From the NCBI GenBank assembly GCA_029204225.1, contig CM055092.1, positions 17,227,421 to 17,291,420 on the forward strand: a stretch of DNA of 64,000 bases, written 5' to 3'. Below the pieces are notes generated by a model. It made no database searches and was not told where the DNA came from. It was given only the letters and a program-made list of their open reading frames with translations. Each line of letters opens with the position of its first letter. Position 1 is the first letter of the stretch. A program made the translations under genes and the position numbers. Shown here one piece after another: positions 39,551 to 50,187 of this stretch. Source of the stretch: Diphasiastrum complanatum. Its lineage: Eukaryota > Streptophyta > Lycopodiopsida > Lycopodiales > Lycopodiaceae.

Positions 39551-39830
39551 ACTTTCCACAACAACTAGGAAGTATTGTAAGAATCTCCCCCACTCAACAG
39601 ATTTTCAATCTGTCTGATGCTGCAAATAGCACTTTTCACAACAACTAGGAAATATTGTAAGAATCTCCCCCACTCAACAAATTTTCAATCTGTCTGATGC
39701 TGCCATGGCCTTTTGGATGCCTCTGGGACTGTGCTTTTCACAACAACTAGGAAGTATTGTAAAAATCTTCCCACTCAACAGATTTTCAACTTGTTTGATG
39801 CTGCCCTGGCTTTCTGATGCCTCCGGGACT
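39551..39830 (-). repeat. Second tandem repeat set in the K leader
   Basis: Three copies of a unit with CACAACAACTAGGAA(G/A)TATT, AATCT(C/T)CCCAC-type text, TCAACA(G/A)ATTTTCAA and TGATGCTGC begin near 39,555, 39,627 and 39,738. The second and third also share GCCTC(T/C)GGGACTGTG. Confidence 0.88.
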
Positions 39831-40007
39831 GTGTCTTCGTTTTCCACTGATGATTCTAAGTTCCAAACCTGCAAAATACACCAAAGAAGGATTTCTTCTA
39901 GTCATTTTTATCTCTCCAAGCTTTCACCTCCCATGAAGGACTTTCTCACTTCGTTGCAGAGCCTATGACAAGCTGTATCCATTGATCAAGCACGCAGGAC
40001 TATTGCC

Positions 40008-40019
40008 GCTCTGATACCA
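40008..40019 (-). other. Primer binding site of copia K
   Basis: GCTCTGATACCA is an exact complement of the tRNA-Met site TGGTATCAGAGC and abuts the LTR. Confidence 0.9.
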
Positions 40020-40281
40020 TGTCAACAATCAGAAATGGAACATCAAGCATTCACCATAAGCAATCACCAAAGAAGCCGGAAGAAGAATACACACTATCAA
40101 TCTATCACACTGCAATATACTGAATGTAAAATGTACATATAAACCCTGAACCCTGATAGAGAGAGAGAGAACCTAGGAGTAGACTACTAGACTAGCCAAC
40201 GACTAGTTACAACTAGTAATAAGTACATCGTAAACAGTAACTAAGAAGTGTAACAATGAAGTTTATCATTGATTTCTAACA
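40020..40281 (-). repeat. 5' LTR of copia K
   Basis: On the minus strand it begins TGTTAGAAATCAATG and ends CTGATTGTTGACA (262 bp). It is short compared with the other copia LTRs here and contains a GA tract near 40,160. No partner LTR is present. Confidence 0.8.
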
Positions 40282-40577
40282 TATAGGAGCAGGACATCAC
40301 AAAAGACACCTAGATACCCCAAAAAGATAGGAGTAGGATAGAAAGGGCAATTCCAGGAGTTAGAGGAACTCTTAGGAGAGAATGAGGACCTCTTGAAAGA
40401 GAAGGATAAGCTATTTGAGGGTAGCCCTAAGCCGCATAAAGAAGTAGATGATTTCTCCATCCACATGAGAAGAGGGAGCTCATTGACCACTAGTGCCTCA
40501 TGAAACTACTCTACAAACCACTAGTGCCTCTCCCCCAATGCATGGCTCGTCCAAAGGATCCACTGAAGACGAGGGGA

Positions 40578-40790
40578 AGGCCTCAGTTATCCTGCGAAGC
40601 AGAGTACGTTGCATCAGCAAAGATGGCCAATAAAATAATTTGGCTCAAGCAGTTCTTGGATGAATTGCGCGAAACAAGGAATGAGCCTCTGGTTTTACAG
40701 ATGAATAACACATCTGCAATACATCTAACAAAAGATCTTGTGTTCCACTCAAGAACGAAACACATCACAATCAAGTACCACTTGATACAA
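40578..40790 (+). pseudogene. Copia A/C-family RNase H scrap
   Basis: The plus frame reads CEAEYVASAKMANKIIWLKQ, then FLDELRETRNEPLVLQMNNT and AIHLTKDLVFHSRTKHI. It aligns with copia C (EAEYVAAAKMANEIIWLK and TSAIHLTKGLVFHSRTKHIA). Where C has two TAG stops, this copy still has CAG, so it is better preserved there. Nothing else of that element is attached. Confidence 0.88.
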
Positions 40791-40965
40791 GTCTGGCCTT
40801 GTATCTCGAAACATCTCCATTCGGTCCGTACTTGAGTTTGTAAACCCATTTGCATTGCACTGTTTTTCATTTCTCTGGCACTGGTTGCAGTGTCTATACC
40901 TCATTCTTCTTCATGGATTCGATTTTTTTGTTCATGGTTTGGATCCATTTGTCCTTTTCTGGACT
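40791..40965 (-). pseudogene. Copia RT N-terminal scrap
   Basis: On the minus strand, after a frameshift, the words [20 protein letters not shown] can be read. This is the conserved start of copia reverse transcriptase, where incoming template is gripped. It joins head-on to the plus-strand RNase H scrap at about 40,790. Confidence 0.75.
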
Positions 40966-41117
40966 TTATTTTGTGATGTCCAAGAAAAAAATATTTGTTA
41001 TTTAAATTAGTTTCACTCACTTAAATTTCTTTTGCACTTCCAATTACTTAAATTTAAGCATGGATTTTTTTAGCGGACATTACAAAATCACTTAAATCCA
41101 CCAAGAGCAACAGACAA

Positions 41118-42558
41118 CAAAAACACTAAAGCTTGCAAAACACCGAAAAACAAGTTTGGGCTTTTCTCAAAAGTATTTGGGTCTCGTAATCGATGGGATG
41201 GTTCAAAAGAAAATACTAATGCCACATTTCATAAAAGTGCCAAAGAAGTTAAACGAAGCTGGTGCTCTTATATTCAATGGCACTTCGCAGTCTAAGTGTA
41301 TTTCAACTATCCAAACGTTCGAAATGATCCAAACTTGACCATTACCATAATTCACAAAATAATAGTTGAATTTGGTAATAGTCTTCCTGAGATTCTGTGT
41401 TTACAACTTGATAATACCGCAAGAGAAAATAAAAATCTAATGGTGCTGGCATATTTATCAATGTTAGTTGCTCTGAAGATTTAAAAAAAAATTAAAATAG
41501 GATTTTTACTGGTGGGTCACACTCATGATCAAATTGACCAAATGTTCCGTTGCTTCTCGAAAAAGCTAAGATGCAAAAAAGCCTTTTCTTTACCAGTCTT
41601 ATAGAGTATTATCGAGGATTAGTACACCCCTGCACCAAATGTGGTTTTATTGCGTTGCACATATGATTTTAGAGATTAGATCAAAACGTGGAAAGAACAT
41701 TACATCGCACCAATAAATGATATTAGTTTCCAACATCAATTCAAAATTGCTAATAATGTTGGTCGCATCACATTATTGTGGGGAAAGCAATTCTTTGACT
41801 CAGTGGCATGGTTACATTATGAAGGAGTTCGTTATTTACAATATGTGTCTTCTTCTCAAGTAAAGTTTGCACCTTTGTGTCCTCTAACTTCTGTCTTGGA
41901 AGAGCAAAAAGCTCAAAGAGAACATAGGTTAGTCAATCCATCTGTGGCATTAAACTTTTTGGAAACAACCATTCAAGCAGCATACCAATTTTTTGACGAG
42001 TTTGATCGACATTGGTGGACGGATTTTTTTGAAGAGCAAAAAAGACATTTGCTTGATTTGGGAGACTTAAACTTGTCTAAAGAATTTTAGTGGCCAACCA
42101 GATCTTCAATTCCAACAACGGTAGTTGATTCCTTTGTTGTTCCACAATAGATTGAGTCTTTAAACCTTCTTCACAACGAAGAACATGAAATTTATTTGGG
42201 TTCAAGAAAAAGTCGACGAACTATAAATATTGCCAAGGCTAATTGGTCTGGTAACCTTAATGAATTAAAGGCCGGGAGTCTCATTGCAGTTTTGGCATTA
42301 GAAAATAACGAAAGTCATCCATTTTGGATTTCTAAAGTGATTGGCTTCATTCAGAGCAACATCACCAAGATTGTATGTGTGCACTGGATGCGTATCGTTT
42401 CAACAAATGCTTTCTTGGGAAGGTACGAGCTAGAAATGTTGCAATCAGATCCAAGAGGCAAGCAGAAGCATGCAACAAAGAACCAACCAAGAGTTGACGA
42501 TATAAATCTTGAAGGTGTGCTTGCATTTAATTTTGAGTTAACAATGACGAACCATTAG
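41118..42558 (+). pseudogene. DUF7869-like transposon protein, single-frame relic
   Basis: From 41,296 to 42,558 one reading frame stays recognisable across at least five in-frame stops (near 41,482, 41,601, 41,619, 42,088 and 42,148). The upstream part (41,156-41,338, LGLVIDGMVQKKILMPHFIK) is in another frame. Conserved-looking blocks are LCLQLDNTARENKNLMVLAY, FLLVGHTHDQIDQMFRCFSK and KAGSLIAVLALENNESHPFW. The D-N...K-N and G-H-T-H-D-Q-I-D-Q-M-F boxes resemble the DUF7869 protein type, which I know from plant and animal genomes as probable mobile-element proteins. Catalytic use of these acidic residues is inference. No terminal repeats were identified. It cannot encode a working protein. Confidence 0.7.
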
Positions 42559-42619
42559 AGAAAGTCCACAATATCTATTTCACAAAAACGGCTTGGGTTA
42601 AATGCACAACCATCATCTT

Positions 42620-43257
42620 CGACTCGGCTTGTATTTCTTCTTTACTCTTATGAAAAGGGCCTTCTCCTAGTCGTTGTTTGCTTCTCCTTCATCTCTTATC
42701 AGTCTTTCATCTGTAACAAGACTGACTGCTCTTTCAAATGTCATTTTAGGTAAGCTTAGGATGAGCATTTTCAGAGGCTAGTGGGATGAGGGTAGATATT
42801 GAAGTACATTAGCTGCTGAGGTGATGGGACTTAATGCTCTTGTCCAGCTGTAGAGAGCTGAGCGTAGATCGTTTTGATCTTGTCAACATGCTAATCCACC
42901 TCGTTGCCATCCCATCACAAGCTCTGTAGCTGATTGTGGAGGTGCATGACCGATGCGGCTGTCCTCACTTCGTACTTCTGCTTTGGTTTATCCCATGCTT
43001 CATGGCTACTTTCGCAATCTTCAATCTACATGAGGATTTCTTCATTCATGGAGGATACGATGATCGCCATTGCACGTTCATCCTTCCTTATCCATTCTGC
43101 CCTCCTTGGGTCTTCCTCTAGAGGCTTTTGTTCTGTGAGATCGGTTGTTGACCACATCTCTTTACCTTTTAGAAGCGTTTTGATTTTGAACTTCCGTACG
43201 CAAAAATTTGCACCATCAAGATTGATTGCAATCCTTGTCTGAATTGTAGTAGCCATT
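42620..43257 (-). pseudogene. Copia gag scrap, F family
   Basis: The minus-strand frame opens with an ATG at 43,257 (MATTIQTRIAINLDGANF) and reads EDPRRAEWIRKDERAMAIIV, a stop, then KQKYEVRTAASVMHLHNQLQ. Near 42,740-42,620 it reads ILSLPKMTFERAVSLV and ends EKALF. This is the gag of the B/F family without its knuckle, LTR or pol. Confidence 0.82.
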
Positions 43258-44371
43258 GTTGGAAAGAGGTGTGAAAGATAGGTCGAACTCGAAAAGAAAC
43301 GAACTCGAATGAAAAATATTTGTGCATAACAGAATAAGCTATCTTCCTCTTTTCTCATGCATGACTACGCCTATCAATTCTAAACAAAACAATAGTGATA
43401 GAAATCACGTTCAATCTTATAGTATCTAACTTTGAAATCATTAGTACTACAATGATTACGTGGCCAAACATTAAACATCGAAACATTAGACAAATAATTT
43501 GTCACAAACAGCTAGACAAATAATTAGTCATGAAGAGTAGACAGCCAGACTAAGCAATTAGATAGCCAGAAACAACGTAGAAAAGCATTGTAGTATTGAC
43601 ACAAATCTGAACGCAGAACCAAACAGAGCTGTAATCAGATTAAGTATAACGAAATATACAAGTCAATAATGTAGGTGAGCACAAAACAATAGCGGACGTA
43701 ACCGCGTGCTTCACAAAGCTGATCACAATCTGTAAAGGTGATGAATCTATTAATGACAATCTATCTGACAGAATGAATGAATGCGCAAAGGCATCTACAA
43801 TGTTTGTCTTTGAATTACAAATCATGTTTGGTTCTATCTTCTGCTTGTTTGAATACTGAAATGGTATTCAATATATACATAAGTTTTACAGGTGTGCAAA
43901 TGAAGAAGGTACAAAAGTAGTTGTGCTATTTGTGGGAGATCATGGGTGGCTGTTGTTGTTGTCACATATGATTGCACAGTGCATGGATCGAGCGTGAGGA
44001 GGCCGCGACTTTGGACTTCGCTTAAATTCACGCTGGTGAAAATGCGAAAATCGCAACACTCTTTCCAATGTCTTAAAATATGGTTTGCAAGGTACCTTCG
44101 CCTTTCTATAAGGGCACCTTTGGCATTTGTAGGGCATCGTCGGCATTTATAAGGCAGTGTCACATTTTTTGCCTGTCATAGATTGTGTGTAAAAATGCAG
44201 TGTCGTATTTTTCACATTTTTTTCCGGTTCAAATTTACTTGTATTTATGCAAACTACAGCGACAAATAGTCCAAATATGCAGATTGTGCGACAACACTAG
44301 TAAAAATGTAACAACATGAATGGAGGCAGATTAACATAGGATTTAAGAGAGTAGAGGAGATAAATCCAACA
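43258..44371 (-). repeat. Probable LTR region of copia D
   Basis: The right edge fits a 3' LTR: on the minus strand TGTTGGATTTATCTCC follows directly after a G-rich polypurine tract. The left edge is undefined and there is no second copy. No coding sequence was seen in these 1.1 kb. Confidence 0.4.
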
Positions 44372-44402
44372 ACCCCCCCCCCCCCCCCCCCCTCCCCCTT
44401 CT
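44372..44402 (-). other. Polypurine tract with long G run
   Basis: On the minus strand AAGGGGGAGG followed by about 20 Gs leads into the LTR-like TGTTGG. Polypurine tracts prime plus-strand DNA in LTR retrotransposons. The long homopolymer has probably grown by slippage. Confidence 0.65.
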
Positions 44403-44403
44403 T

Positions 44404-45669
44404 ACTTTGGATCCGTGAATGTCTTGATTCTCAGACTAAGCAATGCACAAAACATGTGTGCATTAACACTTAATGCCTTTGTAAATATATCTACAACCAT
44501 GTCCTGCGTTCAATTAAACTTTTATTTGGTTGAATAGAAGTACTGAGCGCCTAACTAGAGGCAGAAAAGCAATGAATTTATCTATACAAGTATCCATGCC
44601 TCTTTCCGAGTGCTAGGATCTGGCCTATCCTATCAATTACTTTGCATTGATCACATTCAAATTCTACTTTATGTCCTAGATCTGTGATTCTGCTTACAGA
44701 GAGCAAATTTGTAGATAGATTGGGTACATATAGGACTTTGGAAAGTAGCCTATATCAATCATTTGCAAAGCTTACTCTTATAGTACCTTCACCTTTACTA
44801 GCTTGTGTTCTATTATCGCCAAGGTGAACGTATTTGTTGGTACTGTAGGGTGTATAAGACTCGAAATGGCTCATATGCTGAGTGACACCAAAATCCTGGA
44901 ACCAAGAATTGTCGTTGGATGCTCTTTGATTGCTAGTCATGAAAGCATCATGATGGCTGTGGAGCTTCTGTAGCTGCATTGGCCACTTGATTTGACTGTC
45001 CGTTGTTGTTGTTTTTTGCTTGTAGTATCCGAAAGTCTTGAATCTCGTGGTTGTTTCTCTTGTAGTATCTGTAGAACAACTTCTTCTTAGTATGCAGATT
45101 TGACTATTCTTTGTGCTGTGTTGGTTTCTGGTCTTTGATTGCTTCGGGCCTTTCTTCTTCTTCTGCTTAGTCGTGTCTTTGTTGCTGTACAAGACATGAG
45201 AATCTGCTGAGGAACTAGAGGCTTCATTCCTCCGTGTGTCTTCCCTCAACAACATTGTAATGGCTCTTGAAAGAGTCAACTCTGGATGCGTCGTGATGAT
45301 CATCACCCAGCTGTCGTATGAGCTTGGCAAGCTTGTAAGCAGTTGCATTATTGCTTCTTGATCGTATATGACAGATTCGATAGTAGCCATTTTCTTCAGC
45401 AGGTTCTTGAATTGGTTGATGTGATTCTACAGGGACTCACCATTTGCCATCTTGAGGGAGCAAAATTTCTTCCTGAGATGTAGCTTGGAAGCTATATCTC
45501 GCACTTCGTATAATGTGTCCAAGATGTCCCAGACTTCTTTGGATGTCTGAGCTTCAGACACATGGTCAATCTGAGTATCTGAAATGTTGAGGATGATTAG
45601 CGCAAATGCTTTGCCATCCTTTGGCTTCCATCTGGAGATTGCTGCATCGTCAGCTTCGGATTTTCCTCT
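44404..45669 (-). pseudogene. Copia D: gag, protease and RNase H tail, rest deleted
   Basis: Minus-strand order: gag piece (45,669-45,427) with WKPKDGKAFALIILNISDT and ILDTLYEVRDIASKLHLRK; gag/protease (45,390-44,755) with LTSLPSSYDSWVMIITTHPE, a ruined knuckle, and QDFGVTQHMS in place of L-D-S-G-A-T-Q-H-M; pre-integrase remains near 44,700-44,560; then directly DMVVDIFTKALSVNAHMF (about 44,500-44,450), the end of RNase H. Integrase and RT are deleted between. It is the same family as copia E. Confidence 0.82.
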
Positions 45670-45908
45670 TGTCAGAAATTGTGAACTCCTGCAACTTTGC
45701 CGCAATGCGAAGCGAAGCGACATGAAACAAAGATTGAATGGCGAACAATTTGCGAAAGTCAACATACCTCAAAAACCCTAAGATGCAAAGTGAAACTCAA
45801 AGGTCGAATTATTCATGAAATAAAACATGCCTCCAGGACCAAAAGACACCACACAACATGAAATGTAAAGAAAACGAAGGAAAATCTTTCGCGCTGGCAA
45901 CTGGCAAC
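45670..45908 (+). repeat. LTR fragment of the B/F family
   Basis: It begins TGTCAGAAATTGTGAACTCC, the LTR start of B and F, and runs to about 45,908 (GCGCTGGCAACTGGCA), where it stops. It abuts the gag of copia D, so it marks either an insertion into D or a rearranged joint. Confidence 0.78.
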
Positions 45909-46050
45909 CAATTGCACCTATTATGTTCCCCTTGTTAGATGGCAAATATGTTATCAATAAGGGATACATAGAACAGAGGCTGAGGGCTTTATATAAATTG
46001 CATAGCTTCAATGCCATTGTACTAGTAGACGGTGATGTACCCTTGTTGAT

Positions 46051-47530
46051 TTCAATGTTCAGTTCATAGTGGGTGCATCAATATCATGCCACTACAATGT
46101 GATTTGCCAAGAAAAATTCAATGACAATATAAACAATACAACTATTCTCATAGGCAGGTTTAGCATAGGAGGACACTCCCACTAGCCAACCTATGGTCTG
46201 CAAAATGAAAATGGAGCATCACAACCTATATTGTTGGATTAGGAAACTACTGATGTCGAGTTTGATATAAACACACCAATTTTTAGAGAGCATATGCAAT
46301 TAGCAACATTGTCAGTAGAACCAAATAGTCCAATAAAATGCTATGAACAAGACAAAGTTGAATTGGATGATAATATTGCATCCATTGAGACCAATCAATC
46401 TACTGGGTTAGAAGAAAGTAGTGTCATTCCCATAATTATTTTTCAAACTCGATCCACACTACTTTCTAGACTGATTAAACAAACACTGACACACATGACA
46501 GTGAAAGAAATTCCCAAATTTTATGATGGTGACATCATGTTTGAATTTCCTCCCTTATTCAACAAAGTTAATCAGATGAATGGCATGGAGCAGAAACTCG
46601 ATGGGCACACTTGGACAAAACCAATAACAAGCAACGTTGCTTTTGAAGGGGTGGTACGAGTGAGTTATTGTGTTGGGGTGTTCCAGTGTTTAAGTGTGTT
46701 TTGTCCCCACAAGCTAAATAATGGCCACCACAATAGAACCTTCTTCAAAGGTATACTAAAGAAGAAATGCCCACTAGGCTATGTGGCAGATTTTGAAGAA
46801 AACTTTACTTGTCATTTCTGCAAACGACATGCAACACGTGTTGACACTTGCTCTTGCATTTTGTACTATGTCATGCCACACAATGAGACACTCATTAGGT
46901 TGATAATACACTCTGAGAACTATTTACATCATGTGCAACTTGGGAGAGCAAAGAGGAGTATTGAAAACACTAGACTATTGGTTGAAAGGGTGGTAAAGGC
47001 TAACAAAAATTTTGGACCATGAAAAGTGCAGATGACGATTGCAAGAGATTTGATCTCATCAACTCTAACAAAGCCTGATTGCCTGCCAAATGAGGTTGTC
47101 AAAAATTTGGAACTTGTAAACTTTTTGGATGAGTTGCTTCCTCTTGTCCAAAACAAAATGTACATCATCCTTAAATCTTTGTTTTGGCAATTTTTTTTTT
47201 ATTCCAAAAATAAGTTCCAATCTATGGTGTATATGTGTCAGTTTATGTCAGATGGTCTCCAAGGCGAACTAATGTCTTTAGGAGATGGTATGGACAGCCT
47301 TCTACACCTAAAGAAGAATTCAATGTATGACTTCTTTCATGATAGCAAATTCCCAAGACAAGGTTCTTTGGAAAACCGATGCTTTGTTTTCAAAATTTCA
47401 ACAAAGGGACCTACTTTAGGAGTGGATCTAGTAAATCGAATGTGACGCACAAGCAATGGGGATCTCAAGTATGCTTGGGTTCAATTTGATCACATTAGAA
47501 GAGTAATTGGATGGTCAACAATGGTGCGCA
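46051..47530 (+). pseudogene. Transposase-like relic, unclassified (about 490 codons)
   Basis: One frame can be read from 46,051 to about 47,530 with in-frame stops at several early points, at 47,020-47,022 and at 47,443-47,445. The middle has a Cys/His cluster, CHFCKRHATRVDTC, that could bind zinc, preceded by CPLGYVADFEENFT. The C-terminal part reads DLVNRM, a stop, then GDLKYAWVQFDHIRRVIGWS, which looks like the entry to a DDE-type core that is cut off where copia C begins. I believe similar proteins are common in ferns and lycophytes as mobile-element genes and suspect a Mutator-like group, but cannot name the family. Confidence 0.5.
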
Positions 47531-47532
47531 TG

Positions 47533-47665
47533 GAACAAGAACGATTTTGTGTTGTGAAACAATTTTGTGTCGTGTGTCGCAAAATTGTTTGCGAACAATT
47601 TCGTTTCTCGTGTCTTTTTATCAAAATCAGAGTGGAGAGCTAGCAAGGCTTTGACAATAGAAACA
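47533..47665 (-). repeat. Truncated 3' LTR of copia C
   Basis: It matches the start of the A and C LTRs (TGTTTCTATTGTCAAAGCC on the minus strand). It contains a perfect inverted repeat AAATTGTTTGCGAACAATTT at 47,582-47,601. Confidence 0.85.
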
Positions 47666-48375
47666 ATTTGTTTCTTTAGCTCCCTCTCAAAGCATGATAG
47701 CTTGACGACTCCAAGACTGCTCCTCTGTTTCTCAAACAGACCTTTGTTTAAGGCCTTTCTGAAAATGTCAGCTACCATCTCCTTTGTTCCAATGAAGGTA
47801 GTCTGCAACATCTTCTTCCCAATCAGATATCTTATCAAGTGGTACTTCATCGCAATGTGTTTTGTCCTTGAGTGAAACACAAGGCCTTTTGTTAGATGTA
47901 TTGCAGATGTGTTGTCCATCTACAAAACCAAAGGTTCATTACTTGTTTTGCCCAATTCGTCAAGAAACTATTTGAGCCAAATTATTTCGTTGGCCATCTT
48001 TGCTGCTGCAACGTACTCTGCTTCGTAGGATGACTGAGCCACAATGGTTTGTTTCTTGTTGACCCAGAGAATTGCTGCTCCTGACGTGATGGTGCATCCT
48101 CTTGGGACACTTTTGCAGCCGTCCTTGAGAGATGCCTAGATAGCATCACTGTAGGAAAGCATCTGGAACCCTGCATCATGACAATAACACAAATGAAAAT
48201 CTTTTGTTGATTGAAGATATTGCAAAATTCGTTTTGCAATCTTCCAATGAGTCGAGCCTGGATTTGTACAAAATTGGCTCATCTTGAACACTACATAAGC
48301 AATGTCAGAACGTGTGTTATCTGCAAGGTACATAAACAATCTGATCAACTTCCTATATGGTGTAAGCTGCATCAA
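47666..48375 (-). pseudogene. Copia C RNase H
   Basis: Minus-strand text includes LIRLFMYLADNTRSDIAYVV, LSYSDAI with the first catalytic acid, YEAEYVAAAKMANEIIWLK with the glutamate, MDNTSAIHLTKGLVFHSRTK and the tail TKEMVADIFRKALNKGLFEK. Two TAG stops (about 47,970 and 47,925) sit where the scrap at 40.6 kb has CAG. RNase H removes the RNA strand during reverse transcription. This copy is interrupted. Confidence 0.88.
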
Positions 48376-49199
48376 TTCTCTTTTTTTTTAGTCCTCGAAC
48401 AATTTTTGTTCGTCAATATTGTTCCCGCAGACATTGGAGTATTTGCTCCTTTGCAATTCAGCATCCTGAAATCTTCTAGAATTTTTTGGGTATATCTGGA
48501 CTGACGAAGGTACAATTTAGCTCCCTCATAGTCCTTGTCAATTTGTAATCCAAGGTAATACTTGGCTTCTCCCAAATTTGCAATATCAAAATGTTTCAAA
48601 ATATCATTATTCACTTTAGCAATCAGCTTCTCACTCTTGCAGAGTATCAGAGTGTTGTCCACATACACAACTACAATGATAATCTTCCCATCTGTAATTC
48701 TTACAAAGATGTTGGAATCAGCCATTAGTGGCTTGAATCCTAAGGATTTTAGAGCTTGATCTTTCTTTTTGTACCATTGTCGCGCTGACTGCTTCAGGTC
48801 ATAGATACTCCTATGCATTCTGCATGCATAATTAGGAAGTGAATTCGAGACATATCTTGCTGGTGCTTTTTGTTGTTTTCTCGACCTTTTAGGAGATCCT
48901 CCTAAAACTACAATGCCTTTGTCTTTGTTTGCTCTGCTAGGTCTGGAACCATTTCGATTTACAGGTACCGTAGTAGTCGGCTGCCCTGCAAAACTTTCTT
49001 CGTTCGATTCATCACTCAAATGCGAAGCGACTCGAACATTTTTATCTTTGTGTTCATCCTCTGCTCTCTCTGTCACAGTTGGCAGATCATAGTACTGCCT
49101 TTCAAGAATTTCATAACTAATAGGATTATCGTTGGCCATCGTTCTGCTCTCATCAAATTTGACATCTCTGATTGTCTTCACAGTGTTCGTCTCTAGCAT
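48372..49199 (-). pseudogene. Copia C integrase tail and shortened RT
   Basis: 275 open codons fuse the post-integrase linker (LETNTVKTIRDVKFDESRTM, then ESFAGQP and SPKRSRKQQKAPARYVSNSL) directly to mid-RT (MHRSIYDLKQSARQWYKKKD). The RT start (CKW... to the fingers) has been removed without breaking the frame. The active site reads VVVYVDNTLI: the second catalytic aspartate is asparagine (GAC to AAC). Then come LGEAKYYLGLQI and RYTQKILEDFRM. It is inactive both by deletion and by active-site change. Confidence 0.9.
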
Positions 49200-50184
49200 A
49201 TAGACTCTGTAGTATGACGAATTGTTGTCATATCCTAAAAGATATCTTTGTTCAGCTTTCTCATCAAGCTTCTTTTGAAGCTTATAAAAAACATGTGCAT
49301 AAGCTGCACAACCAACGATATGGATGTGAGTCAGATTGGATTTTCTACCCCACCATAATTCATGTAGTGTCGTGTGAGGAACACCAGACTTTCATTTCCT
49401 GTTCTGAATGTATGCAGCTGTAGCTATTGCTTTAGCCCACAACACTCTTGGAGCTTTTGAGTAGGCCATCATGCATCTGGCAGCTTCCATTAGGATCTTG
49501 TTCTTTCTTTCTGCAACATCGTTGTGCTGTAGTGTGTAAGATGCAGTCCTTCTGTGAATGATATCATGACCATTGCAAAAGTCAATGAATCAATTTGAGA
49601 TGTATTCTCCACCTCGATCTGTTCTAAACTGTTTCACTTTATTACCAGTGCATCTCCATGCCCAATTTACATACTCTATGAATTTGTCAATTGTTGTGAA
49701 TAAAATAGACTCTGGCAAATTTACTGCAATAATCAATAAAGGTAATGTAATATTGCGAGCCTCCTATTGAGATCACATTGAAAGGCCCACAGATGTCAGA
49801 ATGCACTAACTCCAAAATTTTGATCGTTGTGTAGGAGTCCTTGACAAATGGAATGCGTGACATCTTACCCTTCAAACATGCATCACAAGATGTCAAACTA
49901 TTCGCATTCGAGATGCTCACCCCTGTGATTGCTCCATGATGGCTTGCTTGGTATAGTGTCATTGAATTTATATGGCATAGTCTCCTATGCCATAGAGTGT
50001 CTGGCGAATCATCATGAGTCTGATGCACTTGATCTACAGACAGGCGTACCTTCAAGTGATACAGATTGCACTTTCTTCTACCTTGAGTGATCAGGGTACT
50101 GGTACTTGCATCAATAATGTTGCATGCTTTGTCTGAGAACGTCACACACATCCCTGCATTAGCTATTCTTGCCACTGATAGCAA
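49200..50184 (-). pseudogene. Copia C integrase
   Basis: The pre-integrase region at 50,184-49,870 (LWHRRLCHINSMTLYQ, CDACLKGKMSRIPF) leads to SIGGSQYYITFIDYCSKFAR. Here the first catalytic box reads FIDY where active copies have FIDDY. The second box (about 49,600) and the NDVAERKN-type box (about 49,505-49,520) can be followed on the minus strand with frame breaks near 49,590-49,690 and 49,390. Copy A retains FIDDY at the same place. Confidence 0.82.
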
Positions 50185-50187
50185 GTC

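Larger units (their letters stand above)
36722..40281 (-). mobile_element. Copia element K, 3' truncated
   Basis: A minus-strand copia with a short 262-bp 5' LTR (40,020-40,281), tRNA-Met primer site, a long leader with two sets of tandem repeats, gag, protease and integrase. RT, RNase H and the 3' LTR are missing; the left end stops at gypsy J. Gag knuckle, protease core and integrase triad all look intact. Confidence 0.9.

Noticed and set aside
40340-40465. Charged coiled-coil-like frame (QELEELLGENEDLLKEKDKL)
   Set aside because: It is short, has no start or neighbours that make sense, and lies between two copia pieces; chance or an unrecognised scrap.
43640-44163. Short minus-strand frames at 43.6-44.2 kb as genes
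   Set aside because: They lie in the probable LTR region of copia D and show no domain; overlapping frames on both strands suggest chance.
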